This document shows, piece after piece, positions 1-5,800 of a DNA stretch of 6,172 nucleotides; positions within the stretch are counted from its first letter, which is position 1, and each line of letters opens with the position of its first letter. Origin of the DNA: Candidatus Zixiibacteriota bacterium (lineage in GTDB: Bacteria; Zixibacteria; MSB-5A5; JAUVRN01); contig JAUVRN010000131.1 in assembly GCA_030597645.1 (NCBI GenBank), positions 1-6,172 of the forward strand. The letters are read 5' to 3'. The notes beneath the pieces were generated by a model, which was not told the DNA's origin, made no database searches, and saw nothing but the letters and a program-made list of their open reading frames with translations. A program made the translations under genes and the position numbers.

Positions 1-98
1 CGGGCCACGCCGTCACCCACAGGACAACGCAAATCAGGCACAGACGTGTGCTCATTATCCCCTGGAACCGCCGCCAAGGCCTTGCTGTTCCACCAGAT
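1..98. other. Upstream flank of the first gene, no clear signals
   Basis: This short stretch precedes the first gene. I see no convincing -35/-10 pair and no good Shine-Dalgarno sequence; the only purine-rich run is AAGG at about 76-79, too far from the ATG at 99. A GTG at 48 is in frame with the gene and would add 17 residues (starting MLIIPWNRR) before the signal peptide. I consider that extension unlikely because it would bury the signal sequence. The promoter probably lies outside the window. Confidence 0.4.
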
Positions 99-650
99 AT
101 GAGGCGAACGATCCAAGTCGCGGTGGCCTTCACAGGTGGCTTGCTGATGTGGCTGGGGGCGTCGCCGGCGGCGGCCGGGTCGTCCCTGATCGGCCTGGCC
201 GCAGGCGGCACTGTTCCGGTCGGCGATCTGCGCGAGCGTCATTCCGCCGGCGTGACGGCGGGTCTCCGTTTTGTCTATGAGCAGTCGTCCGGTCTGGATC
301 TGGCACTCTGGCTGGATGCGCAGCGGCTTTTTGCCCGCGAGCTGCAAGGCTTCGAGCTGGCGGAGGACATGACCGTTCTCGCCTTCGGTGCGGGCGCACG
401 GAAGCGCCTGTCGCGCTCCGCCCGGGCCGTGCCCTACCTCGAAGCAGGCGGCGGCAATTACCGGCTCGAACTGCCGGATGAGTTCATCGAGCGCAAGTTC
501 GGCATCTATGGTCGGGCGGGCGTGCAGTACGCCCTCTCGACATCCTGGGTCCTGGCCGGCGATCTTTCCTATCACCACGTGTTCACGGACCGGTTCATCG
601 AGCGCGCGGCATGGCTGCGCTTTGGAGCCGAATTGCTGCTTCGATTGTAA
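99..650 (+). CDS. Small outer-membrane beta-barrel-like protein
   Basis: The product is predicted at 183 residues. The ATG at 99 was chosen over an in-frame GTG at 48 because it opens directly onto a typical signal peptide: Met-Arg-Arg, a hydrophobic stretch at about residues 5-20, and a probable cleavage site after Ala26 (SPAAA/GSS). The mature part is about 157 residues, the size of an eight-stranded outer-membrane barrel. It alternates polar and hydrophobic residues with Gly-rich, aromatic strands, for example YLEAGGGNYR from residue 113 and GIYGRAGVQYAL further on, followed by a strand with SYHHVF. It ends in a hydrophobic strand (LLLRL) rather than the usual terminal Phe. Such proteins of the OmpA/OmpW-like or opacity-porin-like barrel class insert in the outer membrane, with varied roles. 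The fold class is inferred from the pattern alone; substrate and function are unknown. The next gene starts 85 bp downstream on the same strand, so co-transcription is possible. No strong ribosome binding site is visible. Confidence 0.72.
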   Translation: MRRTIQVAVAFTGGLLMWLGASPAAAGSSLIGLAAGGTVPVGDLRERHSAGVTAGLRFVYEQSSGLDLALWLDAQRLFARELQGFELAEDMTVLAFGAGARKRLSRSARAVPYLEAGGGNYRLELPDEFIERKFGIYGRAGVQYALSTSWVLAGDLSYHHVFTDRFIERAAWLRFGAELLLRL

Positions 651-735
651 CACCTTATGTTGTTGTATTCAGGGCTCGGCCCCGCATGCTGATCGTTGCC
701 CCGGGCAGGTCCCTTCCATTATTTCGCGAGTAACG

Positions 736-1716
736 ATGCGCATCGTTCTGATTACGTGCCTGGTGCACGTAGCCCTGCTGTGCGACGGATTGTTCGCACA
801 GGAACGCTTTTCGCCCTGCGCCGATTCGGTGGATCCTCTGATCGGGCTTCTGGCACAGCGCGCTCGCGAGGCCGACCCGGAACTGGGCTACGGCTATGCA
901 AGCTTCGCTTCGGGCGCTGCCCTGGCTGCGGGCTGGACATCCGAGACCGGTCTGCACCTGCCGCTGAGACAAAAGCTCCTCTGGACTGGAAACCTGTTTC
1001 ACCTGGCCGATTCTGCGTACCTGGCCTATCAGCCGCGCAGTCTGGTCGATGCGGAGGCGGCCATGCTCGACGCGGTGGCCAAAGACGGCCACTGCCTGAT
1101 CCTCACCACCGATCCGGTTCTGGTGCACGCCGTCGACTCATCGTTCGGCGAACCGTGGTTTTTTGTGGCGTTCTGCAGCGGAACAGGTGTCGATACCACG
1201 ATCTGGGATCGAGCCGACTTTCGGACACACTGGTGGTGGTGGACCGACGAACCGGGTGCCAACAGTATCTGGTTTGAGCCGGAGGTGGCGACCCCGAAGC
1301 TTGGCCGCAGCGCCATCGTGTCCGCCATGCGCAATCTCGTACTCTCTGCCCGGCCCGATTCATCAGCCGGTATCTGGTACGGACTTTCTGCCGTCAATAT
1401 GTGCCGGAGTTCCTCGGGCGTTCCCGGCGATGCACAGACACTGGCACGCATGGCGGCGCTGCGCGGCGCTGCGGCTGGTTTTCTGGCGCGACAGGCGGAT
1501 CTGTGGGCACCATCGGACCGGGAGCCGATCAAGCTGGCCGCCTACTACCTCCGGAAGGACGCCGAGATGTGGCGGACGATCGCCGTGGCTGCGACGGACT
1601 GGAGCAGCTTCGACGTGGGGCAGAGGGAAGACTGGCTCGCCGCCCTCGCGGACTGGGAAACCCGTGCGGCTGTCGCCTTGGACGAGATCATCGTAGCCCA
1701 GGCGCAGGTGGAATAG
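736..1716 (+). CDS. Exported protein of unknown function with a tetra-tryptophan run
   Basis: The product is predicted at 326 residues. The reading frame stays open back to 388, but that part overlaps the first gene and reads as low-complexity Ser/Cys/Pro sequence. The ATG at 736 opens on a good signal peptide (MRIVLITCLVHVALL, likely cleaved near residue 21, LFA/QERF), so I take it as the start. Only a weak GAG (728-730) lies in Shine-Dalgarno position. The mature protein has four Cys (28, 120, 147, 223), enough for two disulfides. It has a mixed alpha/beta-looking N-terminal half with KDGHCLIL at about 116-123, then FFVAF and a WWWW run at 166-169. The C-terminal third is Ala-rich and probably helical (ARMAALRGAAAGFLARQ onward), ending in AQAQVE. 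The layout, a helix before a GHCLIL strand followed by an aromatic strand and a helical tail, distantly recalls C39-like/BtrH-type domains. I see no secure catalytic motif and do not assign a family. It follows the barrel gene by 85 bp and may share its transcript. Confidence 0.68.
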   Translation: MRIVLITCLVHVALLCDGLFAQERFSPCADSVDPLIGLLAQRAREADPELGYGYASFASGAALAAGWTSETGLHLPLRQKLLWTGNLFHLADSAYLAYQPRSLVDAEAAMLDAVAKDGHCLILTTDPVLVHAVDSSFGEPWFFVAFCSGTGVDTTIWDRADFRTHWWWWTDEPGANSIWFEPEVATPKLGRSAIVSAMRNLVLSARPDSSAGIWYGLSAVNMCRSSSGVPGDAQTLARMAALRGAAAGFLARQADLWAPSDREPIKLAAYYLRKDAEMWRTIAVAATDWSSFDVGQREDWLAALADWETRAAVALDEIIVAQAQVE

Positions 1717-1731
1717 ACGTCCAATTGCGAC

Positions 1732-1748
1732 CGGGCGAAGATCGCCTG
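1732..1748 (+). terminator. Weak hairpin after the exported-protein gene
   Basis: The arms CGGGCGA and TCGCCTG flank a three-base loop (AGA), giving seven pairs including one G-U. It starts 15 nt after the stop codon. The following bases (TTCGCAG) are not a U-tract, so this would be a poor intrinsic terminator. It may instead be a 3'-end-protecting hairpin. It is the only terminator-like structure I see between the second gene and the next promoter. Confidence 0.28.
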
Positions 1749-1965
1749 TTCGCAGTGCAGCTCCTGCAGAGACCGTAACCGCCTCATAGACAACAAGATA
1801 CATGACGTGCGTCTGGGTGCCGCGACCCGAGACTTCGTATTCCTGAGACTGTAGACGGTTTCTGGCCGTGTCGTGGCCATTAACATGCTGGCCTGCATGC
1901 TGTTACGTCAGCAGCCAGGGATGCCTCTTGCCGGCAGCTTCCAGTGGCAGCCGGACTGAGGTAGA

Positions 1966-2045
1966 GCCACCGGTCTCCATAATCCAGGCTGTGGCCACAG
2001 GTCTCTTTGATCCAGGCTGTAGCCACCGGTCTCTCTATAATGAAG
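1966..2045. repeat. 28-bp direct tandem repeat, about 2.9 copies
   Basis: Units start at 1966, 1994 and 2022 with an exact 28-bp period. Each opens with GCCAC(C/A)GGTCTC, and the first two continue into ATCCAGGCTGTR. Units 1 and 2 differ at only a few positions. The third diverges after CCGGTCTCT into CTATAATGAAG, which includes a perfect TATAAT (2036-2041). There are no spacers between units, so this is not a CRISPR array. It lies about 120 bp upstream of the promoter of the large gene and could be an array of protein-binding sites or a simple slippage-prone minisatellite. Confidence 0.8.
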
Positions 2046-2159
2046 ATCGAGATCGGCAGCCGCTCTGAGACCTTCAGGGCGCTCAAATCGAAGTGGTATG
2101 CAGGCTCTCCCCCAACGGCGAGATCAGCCTAAATCCCTGTAATAGCAACGGTTTTTGTA

Positions 2160-2187
2160 TTGACAGTTTTTTCACTTGAGGTATATT
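2160..2187 (+). promoter_or_regulatory. Sigma70-type promoter for the large secreted protein gene
   Basis: A perfect -35 TTGACA (2160-2165) and a -10 TATATT (2182-2187; 5 of 6 to TATAAT) are separated by 16 bp, in an AT-rich patch between GC-rich genes. Transcription should start near 2194. The -10 region read as TATATTGG also partly fits the Bacteroidota-type TAnnTTTG element, and TTTG occurs upstream at 2154-2157, so either sigma-factor class could use it. No other candidate of similar quality lies before the start codon at 2829, which implies a very long 5' leader. Confidence 0.65.
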
Positions 2188-2213
2188 GGTGGCGTCCCAC
2201 CGGGGTTTCCCGG
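2188..2213 (+). other. Competing 5'-end hairpins of the leader
   Basis: GGTGG (2188-2192) can pair with CCACC (2197-2201). The overlapping CCGGG (2200-2204) can pair with CCCGG (2209-2213) around a GTTT loop. They share bases 2200-2201, so full versions exclude each other. If transcription starts near 2194 only the second can form, giving a stable stem close to the mRNA 5' end, of the kind that can protect transcripts from decay. Confidence 0.4.
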
Positions 2214-2240
2214 ACGCTAGTTGTACAAGCCATTTGTTCC

Positions 2241-2259
2241 GTACATTGGGTGTACTTGA
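2241..2259 (+). other. Leader hairpin GTACA/TGTAC with an alternative distant partner
   Basis: GTACA (2241-2245) and TGTAC (2251-2255) form a 5-bp stem around TTGGG. The 3' arm and its continuation, GTACTTGA (2252-2259), are also exactly complementary over 8 bases to TCAAGTAC at 2403-2410, so this element could switch between local and long-range pairing. Confidence 0.35.
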
Positions 2260-2304
2260 ATAGTTAGAGTGTTAACCCCAGACCGTTAGGGAGCAATTAG
2301 AGCA

Positions 2305-2318
2305 AGAGCGAAAGCTTT
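2305..2318 (+). other. Leader hairpin capped by a GAAA tetraloop
   Basis: AGAGC (2305-2309) pairs with GCTTT (2314-2318), five pairs with one G-U, around GAAA. GNRA tetraloops are stabilising and often dock into receptors in structured RNAs. The stem is short, so the match could be chance. Confidence 0.35.
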
Positions 2319-2352
2319 ACAAGTCCTCTCCGACCCTCAGTGATTTTCCAGC

Positions 2353-2369
2353 GCGAGCGGTACCCTCGC
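2353..2369 (+). other. Leader hairpin GCGAG/CTCGC
   Basis: GCGAG (2353-2357) and CTCGC (2365-2369) form a 5-bp stem with a 7-nt loop (CGGTACC) that includes GGTACC. Confidence 0.35.
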
Positions 2370-2395
2370 AACCGAAGATCGGCGCCGGAGTATCT

Positions 2396-2410
2396 GTACT
2401 TCTCAAGTAC
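2396..2410 (+). other. Leader hairpin GTACTT/AAGTAC
   Basis: A perfect 6-bp stem closes a CTC loop, and a T-G wobble (2395/2411) can extend it. Its 3' arm is the same segment that can pair with 2252-2259, so the local hairpin and the long-range helix exclude each other. Confidence 0.4.
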
Positions 2411-2494
2411 GTCCTATTTAACGCGTTAGCTAAAAAACTGATTGTTGATCGAGCTTGTCGGGGCACCGAAGAAGTCCCTGGCTCGGCCCATTAG

Positions 2495-2504
2495 GTGACG
2501 TCAC
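2495..2504. other. Perfect 10-bp palindrome GTGACGTCAC
   Basis: This self-complementary site lacks a loop, so it suits binding by a dimeric protein on DNA better than an RNA hairpin. It lies about 300 bp downstream of the predicted transcription start, an unusual place for an operator. No regulator gene is seen nearby. Confidence 0.4.
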
Positions 2505-2534
2505 ATTTGAATGTACTGCACACAATTCCACACA

Positions 2535-2551
2535 TGGCGCACCCAGCGCCA
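2535..2551 (+). other. Leader hairpin TGGCGC/GCGCCA
   Basis: A perfect 6-bp, GC-rich stem (2535-2540 with 2546-2551) encloses a 5-nt loop, ACCCA. It is the most GC-rich of the local stems in the leader apart from the one at the 5' end. Confidence 0.4.
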
Positions 2552-2671
2552 GACACTGCAGTCTCAGGGCCCGGCCTGTCGGCGGACGGCTACGTATGTG
2601 GTTCGACCCGGCGAGATGCGAGGGAAAGACATTTAGAGTTCATGTCCAAACATTCACACAAGATGTATGCG

Positions 2672-2682
2672 AAGGAGGTGAT
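2672..2682 (+). promoter_or_regulatory. Perfect 11-nt anti-Shine-Dalgarno complement without a well-placed start
   Basis: AAGGAGGTGAT is fully complementary to the conserved 3' end of 16S rRNA. The nearest ATG (2681) overlaps it, leaving only 2 nt after GGAGG, which is poor spacing. That ATG opens a 44-codon frame ending with TAG at 2813-2815, directly at the ribosome site of the large gene. It could be a ribosome standby or stalling site, or drive a leader peptide, but could also be accidental. Confidence 0.4.
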
Positions 2683-2711
2683 GCCTACAAATTCGCTAAC
2701 GAGAAAGCACA

Positions 2712-2735
2712 TAACCTCTTGTAGGAGGGGGGTTG
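2712..2735 (+). other. Hairpin covering a second Shine-Dalgarno-like run
   Basis: TAACCTCTT (2712-2720) can pair with GGGGGGTTG (2727-2735), nine pairs with four G-U, around the loop GTAGGA. The 3' arm contains the G-run of AGGAGGGGGG and the in-frame TTG (2733) that would extend the large protein by 32 residues. This hairpin would hinder initiation at that TTG. Confidence 0.35.
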
Positions 2736-2741
2736 GAGTCT

Positions 2742-2757
2742 CGGTTCAACTTAACCG
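2742..2757 (+). other. Leader hairpin CGGTT/AACCG
   Basis: A perfect 5-bp stem with a 6-nt loop (CAACTT) lies about 70 nt before the start codon of the large gene. Confidence 0.3.
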
Positions 2758-2813
2758 GGCGAATCGTGCACTCCGGAAAAAGAATCCCGATGGAAACTGT
2801 TCTGAAACCAACT

Positions 2814-2818
2814 AGGAG
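2814..2818 (+). promoter_or_regulatory. Ribosome binding site of the large secreted protein gene
   Basis: AGGAG ends 10 nt before the ATG at 2829, an acceptable spacing. It decides the start: the upstream in-frame TTG (2733) and ATG (2790) would put 32 or 13 extra polar and basic residues in front of a perfect signal peptide. Confidence 0.7.
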
Positions 2819-2828
2819 CAAATTTAAG

Positions 2829-5800
2829 ATGACTTATAAACTGAGAGCATTACTGTTTGCGCTCGCTGCGGTCGTCTTCGTGGCACCGGCTGCCTTTGCG
2901 GCAGACTTTGTCGGCGGAGCGGACGTAGAAGTTCCTCCGGGCGCAAGCGTGGTAGCGGTTGATATCGAGACCGACACCGACCTTCGTGGTGTGGGCTTTA
3001 GCGTCGTGATGGAGAATATCGACGCTGTGTCCGCCTCGATCGTCGGGGTCACGGTCAATTTGACCGAGCTGGGCTCGCGTCACGTGAACGGCGATATATT
3101 TCTCGCCGGCTCACTCGGTGGCGGCGACGACCTGGTTGCTGGCGCCTACCCCGGCGCGGTGACTGTCGATATCGATGTGCAAGGCGTGACGGGCAACACC
3201 GCTCGCCTGATCGTCTGCGGCGTGAATCCGTGGCCGGATAATCCTATTTTCGTAGGTACCGAAGATAGTCCGACCCGTCGGCTCCTCACCTGCGACACGA
3301 TCCTGATCACGGTCAAGGCCGGCGCGGCCATCGTCATCGACGGCATCTGCCCCGATTATGCAGAGACGCACGAAGACGGTGCCGTGGCGATTCAGGTCAC
3401 TGCTCAGATCAACGACGGCGTGTTTCAGTCGCTCGCTCTGATCGATGTCCTGATGGACGGCGTTCCGACCGCTCCGACCAATACCCCGGATGTCACGGGT
3501 CTTGGTCTGGTCGACGCCCCCGATGCCACCAGCCTAATCATGTACTGGGAACCGGCCGCCGGTGAGGCGGGCACATGGGAATTCTGCTTCGAGGCCACCA
3601 ATGACCTCGGTGATGCAGACATCCAGTGTGTCGGCATCGAAGTGCTGGTCGCGGGCCCGGATCACATGGCCTGGCAGTCAGAGCACATCGAATACGTGCA
3701 GGGCACTGGTCCCTTCCCGTACACGATGAATCTCGATTTCATTACCTCTGACAATTCACAGGGTGTGGTCGGTCCGTTCTACGTCAAGGCGCTCACGGGT
3801 GCTGGACTGGACGCTCAGATCACGGTCGCGGACGCTGGCTTCTCGGCGGACATGGCTCCGTTCGAGCAGCAGAGCCCGCAGAACCCGGTGTACGTCTTTG
3901 ACGGCACATTGGACGCCGGACGGATGGGCCTCATCGACTTTGGTGGAACGGAGCTGGTTCCGGGCACCTACCCGGCGGCGTACTTCATGAACACGACGCT
4001 GAAGGAAGCGGAAGGCGTGATCGCGATCGACTCGACCGACCTGCCTCCGGCCAACGTGCTGACGTACAACCAGACCATCATTGCGACCAATACTCCAACC
4101 TACAGCCCCGGCTGTTATTCCGTCACGATCATCCGGAATATCCCCCCCAGAGTCATTTGCCCGGTTACTGACGCTGGATCGGCGATCTTCGGAGACCTGG
4201 TCAGCGTACCAGGGTTTACGTGCGAAGATCCGGATGACAGCCCGCAGCCGTGCACCTTTGAGGTCGTGAGCATGGAAAAGGACGGCGCAGCTGCCGACCC
4301 GACCAACGCCCCCGGTTTCGATGGTGACACGTTTGAGTGGCAGACGTCCAACGCCGACGACAACGACGTCGGTATATGGGAATTCTGTGTGGTCGCCAAC
4401 GACGGCGCGGGCATCAGCACCAATGAGTGCTGCTTCACCGTCGAAGTGATCGCCCAGGTTCCGCTGGTGGGCTTTGTCATCGGCAGCAATGAAGCACCCA
4501 CGGGTACCGACCTGTGCGTGCCTCTGTCGATCGTGAACCTGGCCTGCGCCCCCGAGCTCTGTGAGGAGCTGGGTGGTTTCGACCTGCTGTTCACGTATGA
4601 TCCCACGATCGTGACCTTCACGGGCCTGGATCTGGACGGTTCCGTGCTCGAGACGGCCGGTTGGGAGTACCTGACCTACCGCATCGAAGGCATGAATCCT
4701 CCGTTGATCCGCGTTGTGGCGATCGCCGACATGAACAACTCCAACCAGCATCCGAACGATTGGTGTATCGACGGTCTGCTGGCCAACATCTGCTTCCGCA
4801 CGACGTATGACCTCGACCTGGGCTGCCAGTCCGCTCCGATTCGTTTTTACTGGAACGACTGCGGCGACAACGCGGCTTCGTCGCGCGACGGCAACACGCT
4901 GTATGTGGTCACCGATCCGTTCACTGGTATTCCGTGGTGCGGTGGTGATCCGACGGCGGTGCCCCCGGTTCTGGGTGGCGGTATCATCGACAATTCGGAG
5001 AGCATCTTTGCCCAGTTGTTCACGGGCGACGGTGGCATCCGCGGTCTGCGTTGTCTCGATCCGGATCCGGATCCGGACAAGCCGACGCCGGAAGAGTATC
5101 TGTATTTCGTCAACGGCAAGATCAAGATCACCTGTCCGGGTGACCTGGACGATCGTGGTGATATCAACCTCAACGCGATTGCCTACGAGATTTCAGACGC
5201 GGTACTTTACTCCAATTACTTCATACTGGGACCGAGCGTGTTCGTGGTCAACGTGGCGGGTCAGACCGCGGCGTCGGACGTGAACGCGGACGGTACGCCG
5301 CTGACAGTGGCCGACCTGGTTTACCTGATCCGTGTCATCACGGGTGACGCCGAGCCGATCGCGGAAGATCTGCTGGGTGGTGGCCCGAAGGTGGCGGCGG
5401 CGGTAGGCCATATCCTGGTCACCTCGGCGCAGCAGGGTGCGAACGTGAGCGTGTCGGTATCTTCCGAGCACGACATGGGCGCGGGCCTGTTCGTGTACAC
5501 GTACGAAGGTATGGACATTGCCGACGTGCAGGCGGTGGGTCGTGCTTCCAACATGAACGTGAAGTACGAAGCGGCCGATGGCGAGCTGCGGATACTGGTG
5601 CTGCCGACGATGGGTTCCGAGAATATCGAGAACTCGCGTGTGTCGGCCGGTACCGGCGAGATCCTGAGCATAGCCACGCACGGGGTCGGTACGGTGGAGC
5701 TGGTGCGTGTCGAAGCGGCGACCTTCATGGGTGGCACGCTGGATGCGACGGTAGAGGCGAAGGTCCTGCCGACGGCGTATGCGCTGCACCAGAACTATCC

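Larger units (their letters stand above)
1717..2159. other. Intergenic region with hairpins and a tandem repeat
   Basis: I find no convincing gene here on either strand; the short open frames have no signal peptide, no ribosome site and no recognisable composition. It holds a 7-bp hairpin just after the upstream stop codon. A second possible hairpin pairs TAACA (1881-1885) with TGTTA (1901-1905), extended by two GC pairs across a bulged T. Further on lies a 28-bp tandem repeat (1966-2045), and the region ends at the promoter of the large downstream gene. Confidence 0.6.
2188..2828 (+). promoter_or_regulatory. Long, hairpin-rich 5' leader of the large secreted protein gene
   Basis: About 635 nt lie between the predicted transcription start and the ATG at 2829. 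I see no credible protein gene in it. Read by eye it contains many short perfect stems: 2188-2201 or 2200-2213 near the 5' end, 2241-2255, 2305-2318 with a GAAA tetraloop, 2353-2369, 2396-2410, 2535-2551, 2712-2735 and 2742-2757. It also has a 10-bp palindrome (2495-2504) and three Shine-Dalgarno-like runs. It matches no riboswitch or leader class I know. It could be a cis-regulatory RNA controlling translation of the large protein, a separate small RNA gene read from the same promoter, or plain untranslated sequence whose stems occur by chance. Confidence 0.45.

Noticed and set aside
3..13. GGCCACGCCGT at the left edge, identical to the 3' arm of the right-hand terminator
   Set aside because: There is no following T-tract, and the matching arm, if any, is outside the window; an 11-base GC-rich match is weak evidence for a terminator or repeat.
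388..735. Extension of the exported-protein frame back to a GTG at 388
   Set aside because: It overlaps the barrel gene, reads as low-complexity Ser/Cys/Pro sequence and would bury a good signal peptide that begins at 736.
2007..2041. TTGATC and TATAAT in the tandem repeat as a full promoter
   Set aside because: The spacing is 23 bp, too long for a normal sigma70 promoter, and no better -35 is present at 16-18 bp.
1966..2045. The repeats as a CRISPR array
   Set aside because: The units are directly adjacent with no spacers, and no cas genes are present.
2415..2432. Similarity of TTAACGCGTTAGCT to the antisense of a conserved 16S rRNA segment
   Set aside because: Only about 14 bases match from memory, centred on a palindrome, and the flanks do not continue the similarity, so an rRNA fragment is not supported.
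2455..2724. A possible 89-codon gene in the leader
   Set aside because: It has no signal peptide, no ribosome site at its start, no recognisable composition, and overlaps many predicted stems.
3756..4751. A 331-codon open frame on the minus strand inside the large gene
   Set aside because: It lies wholly antisense to a gene with a clear signal peptide and domains. Its translation is rich in His, Arg, Asp and Gly with no recognisable motif, as expected from the codon bias of the opposite strand.
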